The notes under the pieces were generated by a model. It did no database searches. It was not told where the DNA came from and saw nothing but the letters and a program-made list of their open reading frames with translations. A stretch of DNA of 64,000 nt from Pseudoluteimonas sp047602125 (GTDB lineage: Bacteria > Pseudomonadota > Gammaproteobacteria > Xanthomonadales > Xanthomonadaceae). Each line of letters starts with the position of its first letter. The stretch's first letter is position 1. Positions 18,207 to 28,100 of the stretch are shown in pieces. The position numbers and the translations under genes were made by a program. The DNA lies in assembly GCA_047602125.1 (NCBI GenBank), contig JASGIB010000001.1, forward strand, positions 992,001 through 1,056,000, written 5' to 3'.

Positions 18207-20003
18207 ATGCCTGTCGCCAGGCCCGCGCCCTTCAAACCGGTCGTTTCCGCGATCCTGTTCGTTGCTTGCTCGATCGCCTTTGCCATCCTTGCCTGGACGT
18301 GGGACCGCGCCGCGATCGGAGTCGCATGGGAGGCGTACGCGACCCCCTCCCGATTGTTCGCCAATGCCCTTCCAGGCCTCCTTTTCGCAATGGCGCTGCT
18401 GGCGCTGACGCGGCGTATCGCCCTGTCGTTCGCGATCTCCTGCGGCGTCTATTGGCTGGTGTACTGCATCGAAGGAACCAAGCTCGAGATCCTCGGGGAT
18501 CCCATCGGGCTCCAGGATTTCTTTTTCTTTTCCAATATCGACATCCCGTCGCTGAAGCTTTTCTGGGAATACGTACAACATCCTTTCCTCGCGTTGTCCG
18601 CGGGGGCGCTCTGCCTGCTGGCAATCGTCTTTGCATGGCGAATGGAACCGCCGGCGTACCGGACCGCGCCCGCCCGGCTGCCTTTCGTCCTCGTTCCCCT
18701 GGTACTGGCGTTCCTGCTCGCGCGCGGCGGCTGGCCATGGGATCGCCTGTATTCCACCGACACGGTGATGCCGGCGCGCTTCAGCGAGATACCGGCCGTT
18801 CTCCATGCCGGCCAGGTGCCGGCGCTGGTTTTTTCCAGCGTGCGCAGCAGCAAGACGATCCGCGCCATCGACGAGGATTCCCTGGAATGGCTGTTGGCGC
18901 ACGCCCCGCCACGCACCAAGCCAATGTCGCTGGGCGGCAAGCCCGACGTGGTCGTCGTCCTCAGCGAATCATTCTTCGATCCGCACGTCATCAAGGGAAT
19001 GGATGCCCTTCCGGACAACATCCCGAACGTGCGCGAGGCCATTTCCTCCGGACATGGCGGCTACATGCGGGTTCCCACGTTCGGCGGCGGCACGATCCGC
19101 ACGGAGTTCGAAGTCCTCACCGGGGTCCCGATGCGCAGCTTTCCCGGCATCCGGTTCCCGTATGCCGGCCTCGTCCACGACCGCACCCCCGGCTTGGTCC
19201 GGCTGCTCAAGTCCCATGGCTACCGCGCGGTGGCGATCCATGGAAACGCCGGCTCTTTCTGGAATCGCAACAACGCGTTCAAGTCGATCGGATTCGATGG
19301 ATTCATCACCGAACGCGACTTCCCGAATGATGCCGAGCACGACGGGAAATGGATCTCGGACCGGGCGATGACGGATTTGCTGATCCGGGAGCTCGATCGA
19401 AGCACGCAGCCGACCATGATCTTCGCGATCAGCATCGAGGCCCACGGTCCTTACACCTATCCGGACGAATCCACCAGACAGGCGCGCGACGCGATCGAGG
19501 TTCCTGCAGGGATTACCGCCGCGCAGGCATCCGCCCTGCGGGTTTACCTGTACCACCAGCGACACGCAGATCGCGAATTCGGGCGACTGTTGCAGGCCCT
19601 GCGCCAACGCCAGCGCCCGACGGTCCTGTTGTTCTTCGGAGACCATTTGCCCGGCTTTCCGTCACTGTTCGACGCACTCGGCACGGTCGACAAGCGGCCG
19701 GCCGTGAAGCAATACGTTCCCTGGGTGCTGCTGCGCACCGACTCCCCCGGCATCCGCTTCGACGGTTACCGGGAATCCTGGATGCTTCCCGGCGCCGTGG
19801 CAGAACTGGCGGGGTTGCCGGATGACTATTTCGCCCTGACCCAACGGCTCGCACATGCCGCCGAAGGCAAACCCGCGTACGTGCAGGGAAAAGTCATGGA
19901 TGGGTTGACGGCAGCGGCGACCGCGCGGCTCGATGGCAGCTTCGAGCGACGGGCAAAAGGTCACCCGGGAAAGCCGGCCGGACGAAGGCGGCAAGCGCAA
20001 TGA
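18207..20003 (+). CDS. LTA synthase / OpgB-like phosphoglycerol transferase or sulfatase family membrane enzyme
   Basis: 598 residues. Five hydrophobic segments occupy about 1-190. The catalytic alkaline-phosphatase-fold domain follows, with SESFFDP (metal ligand), GGGTIRTEFEVLTG (catalytic Thr), HGNAGSFWNRN, SIEAHGPY and FFGDHLPG. This order is that of LtaS and MdoB/OpgB, which transfer phosphoglycerol from phosphatidylglycerol to a glycan. Role inferred: adding phosphoglycerol or a similar group to a periplasmic or surface glycan. ATG 18207 is chosen; GTG 18198 would overlap the etfA stop. It is coupled to the lipoprotein gene downstream. Confidence 0.85.
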   Translation: MPVARPAPFKPVVSAILFVACSIAFAILAWTWDRAAIGVAWEAYATPSRLFANALPGLLFAMALLALTRRIALSFAISCGVYWLVYCIEGTKLEILGDPIGLQDFFFFSNIDIPSLKLFWEYVQHPFLALSAGALCLLAIVFAWRMEPPAYRTAPARLPFVLVPLVLAFLLARGGWPWDRLYSTDTVMPARFSEIPAVLHAGQVPALVFSSVRSSKTIRAIDEDSLEWLLAHAPPRTKPMSLGGKPDVVVVLSESFFDPHVIKGMDALPDNIPNVREAISSGHGGYMRVPTFGGGTIRTEFEVLTGVPMRSFPGIRFPYAGLVHDRTPGLVRLLKSHGYRAVAIHGNAGSFWNRNNAFKSIGFDGFITERDFPNDAEHDGKWISDRAMTDLLIRELDRSTQPTMIFAISIEAHGPYTYPDESTRQARDAIEVPAGITAAQASALRVYLYHQRHADREFGRLLQALRQRQRPTVLLFFGDHLPGFPSLFDALGTVDKRPAVKQYVPWVLLRTDSPGIRFDGYRESWMLPGAVAELAGLPDDYFALTQRLAHAAEGKPAYVQGKVMDGLTAAATARLDGSFERRAKGHPGKPAGRRRQAQ

Positions 20004-20398
20004 GCCGTGCAAGCTTGCGAAAACACCCGGCATGGCCGCCATCCGTGGGCATCGCCCTTGCGTGCGTCCTCGCGGGTTGCGGCCATCGCGCCCTCGATAT
20101 CGAGCCCAAGTCGGTTTCCAGTTGCCTTCCCGCGCGACCTGAAGTGATCACGGTCTCGTGGGACGTGCGACACCGGGGACCGAAACGCCTAGTCTTCAGC
20201 ATGGGCAAGCCCGGCGAACCGGATCGAAAGTTCTGGTTCGCGACCACAGAACCCTCGGGGTCGCACGCGACGGGAAAGTGGGGCGTCGATGGAATGACCT
20301 TCTACCTCAGCGATTCAAGCGGGAAGGAAATCGCAAGGCGCACCGTGGAGGCTTCACCCTGCGTTGCTACCCGTCCTGAGCCACGCAGACGGCGCTGA
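20000..20398 (+). CDS. Small lipoprotein with a Wzt-C-like beta-rich domain
   Basis: 132 residues. The signal peptide ends LAGC (Cys27). The mature part has Cys42 and Cys121, which could form a disulfide, and a beta-rich region with WDVRHRG (54-60) and TGKWGVDGM (91-99). These anchors recur in the lipoprotein at 32905-33357 and in the C-terminal domain of the Wzt ATPase at 34186-35235. The ATG overlaps the preceding stop as ATGA, so it is made together with the LtaS/OpgB-like enzyme. No known family is recognised. Confidence 0.75.
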   Translation: MSRASLRKHPAWPPSVGIALACVLAGCGHRALDIEPKSVSSCLPARPEVITVSWDVRHRGPKRLVFSMGKPGEPDRKFWFATTEPSGSHATGKWGVDGMTFYLSDSSGKEIARRTVEASPCVATRPEPRRRR

Positions 20399-20409
20399 CG
20401 CCGCCTGCG
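20384..20409. terminator. Convergent hairpin between lipoprotein and metallopeptidase genes
   Basis: CGCAG-A-CGGCG (20384-20394) pairs with CGCCG-C-CTGCG (20399-20409) around a CTGA loop that contains the lipoprotein stop codon. There is one internal mismatch and no T tract. Its position between convergent stops suggests a bidirectional terminator. Confidence 0.45.
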
Positions 20410-20418
20410 CAGCACGCG

Positions 20419-22833
20419 TCAGGGGTCGATGTCCATCGCCTTAGAGGCTGACGGATTGTACGTGTACGACAAGAGGCTGGTCGTAAAGCTGTATCCGGCG
20501 CTCAGCGACAGCCAAATCTCGCCACTCGTCGGATGCACCCAGCCGAGGTCTTCCTTCCCGTTGTGGTCGAAATCTCCGCTTGCGACCAACGCCGCGCCGG
20601 CAGGACTCGTGATCGAGTTGTACGTCGTCCGCGTCGTGCCGTCCATGTACCAGACGACCAGTTTGTTCAAGCTCGCGGAATGCAACAGGATGTCGGCCCG
20701 GCCGTCTCCATTGACATCGGCCAACCCACGGATCGAATAGCTGCTGCTGTGCGACAGGCCGGTCGAGCGCATCTGGAAAATGGTTCCGTAGCTGATCGCG
20801 ATGTAAATCGAACCTTGCGCGCCCTCGAACAGGAGATCGTCCATTTTATCCCCGTTGAAATCGCCGACCGCGACGAAACGCAATCCAGCCGGGAGGCTCT
20901 GCGAGGTATAGCTGGTCCGCGTGCTGTTGTTCATGAACCAGGTGATGATCTGCCCGGTACTGCTATTGAGGAGCAGGAGGTCGGTCTTGCCGTTTCCGTT
21001 GAAATCCCCCGAAGCGATGGCCTGGGAAGCATCAAGCGTGTAAGGCAACGTTTGCACCACGAAGGTCGAGCCATTGCTGATGCCCAGGTAGAGCTTGCCT
21101 CCGGTGCCCGACATGAACAGGTCATTGCGGTTGTCGCTGCTGAAATTACCGGTTCCCACGACCTGGTAGGCGCCTGGCACGGCGGAATTCGAATAGGCCG
21201 TGCGCGTGGTGGCGTTCATGTACCAGGTGACGAGGCTTCCGGTCGAATGATTGAAAAAGAACAGGTCTGAAAAGCCATTCCCGTTCGCATCGATGTGACG
21301 CGCCGCGGGCAGCGAGTCGCCATCGGACGCCACCGTCGCACGGAACCCGGACACCGGCGGCATGATCGAGCCGAGGCTCTTGGCGTTGTCCTCGGAATTG
21401 TTCACCCCGCAGGCCGCGCCGCCGCAGAAGGTGGTGCGCGGGTTCGAGAAGGTCAGGTACGAGGTCTGGCCCGAGTCGCCATAGGCCATGATGGTGTAGA
21501 ACGCCGCCGGCTTGTAGCCGAAGGAGTACGGGAAGGCGCCATAGTCGTCCGGATCGTCCAGCGTGCCGTCGTCGCCCTTCGCCGTCTCGCGGTCGTGCGC
21601 GGAACCCATGTTGTGGCCCAGCTCGTGGGCCAGGGTGTGTTCTTCGCAGTAATAGGTCTTGCCGTCCTGCTCGTTCTTGTCCTGGCCGTCGCTGACCACC
21701 GAATAGCCGAAGTAATCCCAGCCGTTGGTCGATGTCACCTTCTGCTTGCCGCCACCTATCAGCCAGGCGATGCCGCAGCTGTCCTGCTCCGGATCCTTGA
21801 ACGGACGCACCAGCGACACGAGGTCGGCCCCATAAGTCTCGCGCGCCGCGCGCAAGGCGTTGAACGCCGCGTTCGGCGTCGTCTGATCCTGGCTATCCGG
21901 ATCGTAGCCGGTGAGCTGGTCGAGGGCATCATCGTTGGTATTGGTGTCGGTGTAGTTCACCTGCATCGTGTGCACCAGCCGGATTTGGCCGCTGACCTTG
22001 CTGTTCAGCAGCCCGGTATTGGCGGTATCCACCAGGCTGTTGAGACGGGTCACGACGTTCGAGGTGCCGCCCTGTGCGGTGACGAATCCCTGCGTGTAAC
22101 CGATCACGAGATCGACCGTCGTCACGGCCGCCACGGCTGCGGACGTCGCCTTCGGCGCAAGGCCGGCCGAGTCCACGCCGCCGGATGCGGGCTTTTGCGC
22201 CAGCAGGCGCTTCAGCGCGGCCGGCGAAACGATCTGGTAGTCGGGCGACACCGGATTGGCGGCATGGCTCGCCATCCCGGCGAATTGCGCAGGATCGGTT
22301 TCCACCAGCCAGCTGGCGCCATCGCGCATGGTGAGGCGCAACGGGCGCGACCCGGGCTGGCCGATGCTGCCGTAGACGGCACCGGCACCGAAGGTCAGGA
22401 TCGCCTGCACGCCCTCCTGACCCTGCAGGTGGCCGATCCATGTCCAGTCGCCGGAGTCTTCATGGCGGATGCTGCGGTCGTACTGGAATCCGAGCAGGCG
22501 GCCATCCGGCGTGGCGATGCGGAGGAGGCCATTCGCGATCGCGTCCAGCGCGTGCTGTTCGCTGAGTTCGGTACGGTGCCAGGTGTAGGCGCCGTCGAGG
22601 ATCGGGGCCTGCGCGTCGTAGCGCAGCAGTTCCCCGCGGTCGGGCAATGCGGCGAATCGTGCGTGCTTCACGGCGCTCGCCGATGGCGCAGCAGGCGTAC
22701 CGACCTGCCCGGCCGCACCTGCGGATTGGCGCGCGATCCGGCCATTGGCATCGACGCCAGCGCCCTGCTTCGTGCATGACGCCAACGCCAGTCCCGCCGC
22801 CAGCACGACCCCGAAAGTACCCAATGCCCGCAT
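20419..22833 (-). CDS. Reprolysin-like zinc metallopeptidase lipoprotein with FG-GAP/VCBS-type repeats
   Basis: 804 residues. The signal peptide ends ALASC (Cys about 19), predicting a lipid anchor. After a propeptide-like region, the metzincin motif HELGHNMGSAHD (about residue 405) and a Met-turn YTIMAYG are present. The C-terminal 300 residues form a repeat domain with GDFNGNGKTD, GDFNGDKMDD, ADVNGDGRAD and GDFDHNGKED calcium-type loops and three copies of a W-Y/F-M-x3-TRT-x-Y motif spaced 95-96 residues apart. It is probably a surface or secreted protease. It has no evident sugar role and may be cargo in this variable locus. Confidence 0.85.
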   Translation of the reverse strand: MRALGTFGVVLAAGLALASCTKQGAGVDANGRIARQSAGAAGQVGTPAAPSASAVKHARFAALPDRGELLRYDAQAPILDGAYTWHRTELSEQHALDAIANGLLRIATPDGRLLGFQYDRSIRHEDSGDWTWIGHLQGQEGVQAILTFGAGAVYGSIGQPGSRPLRLTMRDGASWLVETDPAQFAGMASHAANPVSPDYQIVSPAALKRLLAQKPASGGVDSAGLAPKATSAAVAAVTTVDLVIGYTQGFVTAQGGTSNVVTRLNSLVDTANTGLLNSKVSGQIRLVHTMQVNYTDTNTNDDALDQLTGYDPDSQDQTTPNAAFNALRAARETYGADLVSLVRPFKDPEQDSCGIAWLIGGGKQKVTSTNGWDYFGYSVVSDGQDKNEQDGKTYYCEEHTLAHELGHNMGSAHDRETAKGDDGTLDDPDDYGAFPYSFGYKPAAFYTIMAYGDSGQTSYLTFSNPRTTFCGGAACGVNNSEDNAKSLGSIMPPVSGFRATVASDGDSLPAARHIDANGNGFSDLFFFNHSTGSLVTWYMNATTRTAYSNSAVPGAYQVVGTGNFSSDNRNDLFMSGTGGKLYLGISNGSTFVVQTLPYTLDASQAIASGDFNGNGKTDLLLLNSSTGQIITWFMNNSTRTSYTSQSLPAGLRFVAVGDFNGDKMDDLLFEGAQGSIYIAISYGTIFQMRSTGLSHSSSYSIRGLADVNGDGRADILLHSASLNKLVVWYMDGTTRTTYNSITSPAGAALVASGDFDHNGKEDLGWVHPTSGEIWLSLSAGYSFTTSLLSYTYNPSASKAMDIDP

Positions 22834-23062
22834 GATGCTTCCCCTGATTGAACGCGCAGATGCCGCGATTATCGTGCCGTCGGACGGGTGAATCCGCAAT
22901 CGCGCTGAAATATCCTGCCCCGCGTCACGTATCGACCCGCTATTCAGCCTCGCCCGGCCGCCACCATCGCGAGGTCGGTGCCCGGTAGACTCTGGCCATC
23001 GCGCGAATGCGGTTGCCGCGGCACCGCGACCCGAATGCACTTCCTGTCATGAGGACCGGCCC

Positions 23063-24190
23063 GTGATCGGCATCATCCACATGGGCGCTGCCAAGACCGG
23101 CTCCAGCACGTTGCAGGAGTTCTTCCACCGCAACCGCGAGCGGCTGCGCGATGCCGGCGTGCTCTATCCGCGTTCCCCGGGCGCCAGGCAGCACGGCCTG
23201 CTCGCCGAAGCCTGCATCGATCCCGCGCGCGAACCGGATCCGGCCGCGGCCGCGCGTCGCAACGACGCCTTCCGTGAATCCTTCTCCCGCGAAATGGCCG
23301 GCGACGCGGCCGGCATGGGCCATCTGCTGGTGTCGTCGGAACTGTTCCATGCACGGTTGTGGAACGCCGGCGAGATCGAACGGCTGAAGGCGCTGCTCGA
23401 ACCGTGGTGCTCGTCGTGGCGCATCGTGTTCTACATGCGCCGCCAGGATCGCTACGCGGCCAGCCTGCACAGCACCTACCTGCGCCGCGGCGGTCAATCG
23501 GATGCACTGCTCGAAGTGCTCAACCCGCACCATTTCGACTATCGCGGCATCCTCGCGATGTGGTCGGGCGTGTTCGGCGCCGATGCCATGCTGCCGCGCG
23601 TGTTCGAACGCGACGCGCTGGTCGAAGGCGACATCGTCGCGGATTTCGTCGCCGCGAGCGGCCTGCCGCTCGCGCTCGACGGATGCGAACGCCCCGCAGA
23701 CCGCAACGCCGGCCTGTCCGCCGACGCGCAATGGTTCCTGCGCGAATTCAACCGCCACAGGCCGCGCTCCGTCGATCCGATGTCGGGCGACGAAGCGCGC
23801 TTGCGCCGCCACGCCGCCGATTTCCTTTCGACGCATCGCGCGGGAACCCCGGCCATGCCGGAACGCGACGCGGCACGCGCGTTCTACGCCGGATATCGCG
23901 AAGCGAACGGCGAAGTGGCGCGGCGCTGGTTCGGGCGCGAAGCGCTGTTCGACGAATCATTCAACGATTACCCGGAATGCGCCGCGGGCGCGAGCCCCGA
24001 CGCGATGGATATCGCCGCGCCGCTGCTGCGCCATCTTGCGACGAATTCCCTCTGGCTGGACGAAGACCGCAGGAAACGGCTCGCGAACGCGAAGACCACG
24101 CCCACCTTGCTCGCCGCGCTGGCGAATTACCTCGACGAATGCGATCCCGTGCTCGCGCAACGGTTGCGCGAGGCGGCGGGCGGCGGCTGA
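23063..24190 (+). CDS. Sulfotransferase-like protein
   Basis: 375 residues. It starts with IGIIHMGAAKTGSSTLQEFF, whose GAAKTGSST (about 8-16) is the 5'-phosphosulfate loop, and has WRIVFYMRRQDRYAASLH (about 117-134) as the second PAPS-binding region. It is related to the protein at 10909-11871. GTG 23063 is the start, preceded by GAGG at 23051-23054 with 8-base spacing; a nearby ATG at 23049 is out of frame. It lies between the metallopeptidase and scoAB. The acceptor is unknown. Confidence 0.7.
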   Translation: MIGIIHMGAAKTGSSTLQEFFHRNRERLRDAGVLYPRSPGARQHGLLAEACIDPAREPDPAAAARRNDAFRESFSREMAGDAAGMGHLLVSSELFHARLWNAGEIERLKALLEPWCSSWRIVFYMRRQDRYAASLHSTYLRRGGQSDALLEVLNPHHFDYRGILAMWSGVFGADAMLPRVFERDALVEGDIVADFVAASGLPLALDGCERPADRNAGLSADAQWFLREFNRHRPRSVDPMSGDEARLRRHAADFLSTHRAGTPAMPERDAARAFYAGYREANGEVARRWFGREALFDESFNDYPECAAGASPDAMDIAAPLLRHLATNSLWLDEDRRKRLANAKTTPTLLAALANYLDECDPVLAQRLREAAGGG

Positions 24191-24192
24191 AT

Positions 24193-24821
24193 TCAGCCGA
24201 GCAGCGGCACGCCGGTCTTGCCGGCGACTTCCTCGCGAGTCGTGCCATCGGCCAGTTCCACCAGCTTCAGGCCATCGGGCGTCACGTCGAACACGCCGAG
24301 TTCGGTGATGATGCGGTTGACCACGCCGAGCCCGGTGAGCGGCAGCGTGCACTTCGGCAGGATCTTGGGATCGCCGTTCTTCGTGGCGTGTTCCATCAGC
24401 ACCACCACGCGCTTGACCCCGGCGACCAGGTCCATCGCGCCGCCCATGCCCTTGACCATCTTCCCCGGCACCATCCAGTTGGCGAGGTCGCCCTTGTCGG
24501 TCACTTCCATCGCGCCGAGGATGGCGAGGTCGATGTGGCCGCCGCGGATCATCGCGAACGAATCGTGGCTGCCGAAGTAGCTGGCGCCCGGCATCGCGGT
24601 GACGGTCTGCTTGCCGGCGTTGATCAGGTCGGCGTCGACTTCCTCGTCGGTCGGGAACGGGCCGATGCCGAGCAGGCCGTTCTCGCTCTGCAACCACACG
24701 TCCATGCCCTCGGGAATGAAGTTCGCCACCAGCGTGGGCAGGCCGATGCCGAGGTTGACGTAGGCGCCGTCGCTGAGTTCCTGCGCGGCGCGCTGCGCCA
24801 TCTGGTCGCGGGTCCAGGCCA

Positions 24822-24822
<1 letters not shown>
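24193..24822 (-). CDS. scoB: Succinyl-CoA:3-ketoacid CoA-transferase subunit B
   Basis: 209 residues. GIGLPTLVANFIPEG (about 25-39) and LQSENGLLGIGPFP (about 44-57, catalytic Glu in SENG) identify subunit B of the class I CoA-transferases. It transfers CoA between succinyl-CoA and acetoacetate or a similar 3-oxoacid. Its ATG is two bases from the scoA stop. Related CoA-transferase genes (lpsI/lpsJ) also sit in the Xanthomonas LPS locus, so this placement is conserved; a role in glycan synthesis is not shown. Confidence 0.9.
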
Positions 24823-25544
<722 letters not shown>

Positions 25545-25715
25545 GGCATGCCCTCTGACCATCTTAGACCATGCAAGTCTAACCGCTTGCCGGAACCGCT
25601 CCCCGATACCGGCATGACGTAGACGGTTTCGTCCCTTCGCCATCGGCACCGGGCGGTCCGCGCCGGCAAGCGGATAAACTGTCCGCCAGCGACAGGTACG
25701 GAAGAACACTGCGGC

Positions 25716-26699
25716 ATGAGCATTGCCCCACCAGGATCGGAACCCGGAGCCCGGGCCGGCATCGAACTCTCCGTGGTGATCCCCTGCTACCGGAGCGCCA
25801 CGATGCTGCCGGAGTTGCTGAGGCGCCTGGATGCGGCGCTGCGCGGCCTCGCGGTCGACCACGAGGTGATCCTGGTCGACGACTGCTCGCCGGACAACCT
25901 CGCGCGGGTGGCCGAGGAGCAGATCGGCCTGTATCCCTCCCTGCATTACATCGAACTGATGTCGAACGTCGGCCAGTTCCGCGCGCTGATGTGCGGCCTG
26001 GCGCAGGCGCGCGGCCGTTTCGTCGTGACCATGGACGACGACCTGCAGCACCCGCCCGAGGAGATCGGCAAGCTCTACCTGCGCGTGCGCGATGATGATG
26101 GCATCGACGCGGTGTTCGGCGCCTACGAAACCAAGCAGCATTCGCGCGGACGCAACCTGGGCAGCGTGTTGATCCGCACCGTCAATGCGCGGATCTTCCA
26201 CAAGCCCGCCGGACTGGTGATGTCCTCGTTCCGCTGCCTGCGCCGCGAACTGGTGGATGCCTTGCTGGCCAACCGCACGCGCTATCCGGTCATCGGCCCG
26301 CTCATCCTCGGCAGCACGCGCAGGATCGTGAATGTCCTGGTGCGCCACGATCCCCGCGCCCACGGCGAATCCGGATACAGCCTGCTGCGGCTCGTGCGCA
26401 CCACGCTGGACAACATCCTCAACTTCAGCGCCCTGCCGCTGCAATTCATCTCCATCGCCGGGGTCGGCATCTCGATGCTGAGCTTCTTCATCGGCGGCAT
26501 TTACCTTGCCATGCATCTGATCCGTGGCGGCGGCGTCGCCGGCTGGACCAGCCTGTTCCTCGCCATCAATTTCTATGCAGGGTTGTGCCTGCTGGCCATT
26601 GGCATCGCCGGCGAATACCTGATCCGCATCCTCGGCGAAAGCAAGGGCCAGCCGCTCTACGTGGTCAGGCGCAGCCTCGGTGGCGAAGGCAGGCAATGA
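25716..26699 (+). CDS. Polyprenyl-phosphate glycosyltransferase, GT2 (GtrB/ArnC-like)
   Basis: 327 residues. The GT2 domain shows SVVIPCYRSATMLPEL, VDDCSPDN and TMDDDLQHPPEE (nucleotide-sugar and metal binding, about 100-111). Two C-terminal transmembrane helices (about 235-260 and 270-300) are as in GtrB, ArnC and DPM1-like enzymes. Such proteins load a sugar onto undecaprenyl phosphate at the inner membrane. TAAACT at 25675-25680 could be its -10 box. It is the first gene of a tightly coupled run to 31280. The sugar is not determined. Confidence 0.9.
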   Translation: MSIAPPGSEPGARAGIELSVVIPCYRSATMLPELLRRLDAALRGLAVDHEVILVDDCSPDNLARVAEEQIGLYPSLHYIELMSNVGQFRALMCGLAQARGRFVVTMDDDLQHPPEEIGKLYLRVRDDDGIDAVFGAYETKQHSRGRNLGSVLIRTVNARIFHKPAGLVMSSFRCLRRELVDALLANRTRYPVIGPLILGSTRRIVNVLVRHDPRAHGESGYSLLRLVRTTLDNILNFSALPLQFISIAGVGISMLSFFIGGIYLAMHLIRGGGVAGWTSLFLAINFYAGLCLLAIGIAGEYLIRILGESKGQPLYVVRRSLGGEGRQ

Positions 26700-27217
26700 A
26701 GTACTGGCTCTATGCGTTCGTGATGAACCTGCTCGGCCTGTTGCCGGGCAAGGGTTGGGCGCTTTCGCTCCGCGGGGCGTGGGCATCGATGTTCATCTCC
26801 CGCGCCGGAAGGAACCTCAAGCTTTCGTGCAACGTGCAGGTCTACGATCCAGCAAGGCTGCGCTGCGGCGACAACGTGTACATCGGTCTTGGTACATATA
26901 TCGGCGGCGGTGAGGTCGAGTTCGATGACGAAGTCATCATCGGCCCGTACTGCGCGATCGTCGCGGGCGACCACACCCTGCGCGACGGATCGTACCGGTT
27001 CGGGGCCTACGATTACGGCCGCATCCGCATCGGCGCCGGCACGTGGCTCGGCGCGCATGCCACCATCACCAACAACGTCACCATCGGCCGCGGCTGTCTC
27101 GTCGCCGCGAACAGCGTGGTCACGAGCGATGTTCCTGACGGGACGGTCGTGGCCGGCGTGCCCGCGCGGCCTGTGAAGCATGTCGACCTCGACCAGCCCT
27201 CCCCGCATGTCGCCTGA
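26696..27217 (+). CDS. Hexapeptide-repeat acyltransferase (WbbJ/LacA-like)
   Basis: 173 residues. The left-handed beta-helix repeats run from about residue 60 (CGDNVYIGLGTYIGGG) to the typical ending IGRGCLVAANSVVTSDVPDG and VVAGVPARPVK. The catalytic His is probably in AGDHTLRDG (about 91). Family members O- or N-acetylate sugars in O-antigens and capsules. The ATG overlaps the GT2 stop as ATGA. The acceptor is likely a sugar made or moved by this cluster. Confidence 0.85.
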   Translation: MKYWLYAFVMNLLGLLPGKGWALSLRGAWASMFISRAGRNLKLSCNVQVYDPARLRCGDNVYIGLGTYIGGGEVEFDDEVIIGPYCAIVAGDHTLRDGSYRFGAYDYGRIRIGAGTWLGAHATITNNVTIGRGCLVAANSVVTSDVPDGTVVAGVPARPVKHVDLDQPSPHVA

Positions 27218-28100
27218 ACCCGTTGCAAAGAAAAAGCGCTGGCTCCTCGCAGCGAAGGCGCTGGTCTCCTTCGGCCTGCTGGGCTACATGGTGTCGCGCC
27301 TGCATTGGGATGATCTCCGTGCGCTCCCGGCTTCCACGCCGCTGCTGTTGCTGGTTGCGCTCGTGCTGAACCTCTCAGCGCTGGCGATGATGGCCGGCCG
27401 ATGGCGCCTGCTGATCGAGGCCGCCACCGGCATCTCGGTTCCGTACCGCCACCTGTTAAGGCACTACCTAACGGGTTCGTTCTACAACAACCTGCTGCCG
27501 GGCGCGATCGGCGGTGATTTGGTGCGCACCAAGCGCCTCATCGACCGCCACGGCGTGCCCGGGCGCATCGCGATCAAGATCACTTTCTTCGAGCGCCTGG
27601 TCGGGCTCTGCGGCATCGTCATCCTGGCGGGCGCGAGCCTTCCCTTCGCGCGCATTCCCGCGGGTTGGAGTCGTATCGCGGACAGGAACTTGCTGCTTTG
27701 GGCTTCGGCATCCATCGCCACGGCGTGTGTAGTCGCCATCGTGCTGCTGCTGCGGACGCTGCGCCACCGACCGATGGGCGCATCGTCCCTGGTTTCGGTG
27801 ATGCTGCTCGTGGTCCTCGCCCAGCTCACGGATGCAGCCATCGTCTGGCTCTTCCTGCACGCAATGGCCATCGCGATCGCGCCGGGCGGGCTGGTCTTCT
27901 CGGTCTGCACCGCATACCTTGCCTCCATGATCCCGATCTCGCTGGGCGGACTCGGCGTCAAGGAAGGCACGCTGGCCGCACTGCTCGCCGTGAATGGAGT
28001 GCCCGCGGGCTCCGCGCTCTTGGTGCCGCTGATGCTCACCCTGACCCGCCTGATGACTGGCACGGTAGGGGCGGTCACTGAAATCGGCACGCATCGATGA
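27207..28100 (+). CDS. Flippase-like membrane protein (UPF0104 / LPG-synthase membrane domain)
   Basis: 297 residues with about seven to eight hydrophobic segments. YLTGSFYNNLLPGAIGGDLVR (about 85-105, split by loops) and PISLGGLGVKEG near residue 250 are hallmarks of the UPF0104/AglD membrane family. Members occur with polyprenyl-phosphate glycosyltransferases and may flip or use lipid-linked sugars. ATG 27207 overlaps the acyltransferase end by 11 bases; a start at 27180 is possible. It probably works with the GT2 at 25716. Confidence 0.8.
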   Translation: MSPEPVAKKKRWLLAAKALVSFGLLGYMVSRLHWDDLRALPASTPLLLLVALVLNLSALAMMAGRWRLLIEAATGISVPYRHLLRHYLTGSFYNNLLPGAIGGDLVRTKRLIDRHGVPGRIAIKITFFERLVGLCGIVILAGASLPFARIPAGWSRIADRNLLLWASASIATACVVAIVLLLRTLRHRPMGASSLVSVMLLVVLAQLTDAAIVWLFLHAMAIAIAPGGLVFSVCTAYLASMIPISLGGLGVKEGTLAALLAVNGVPAGSALLVPLMLTLTRLMTGTVGAVTEIGTHR

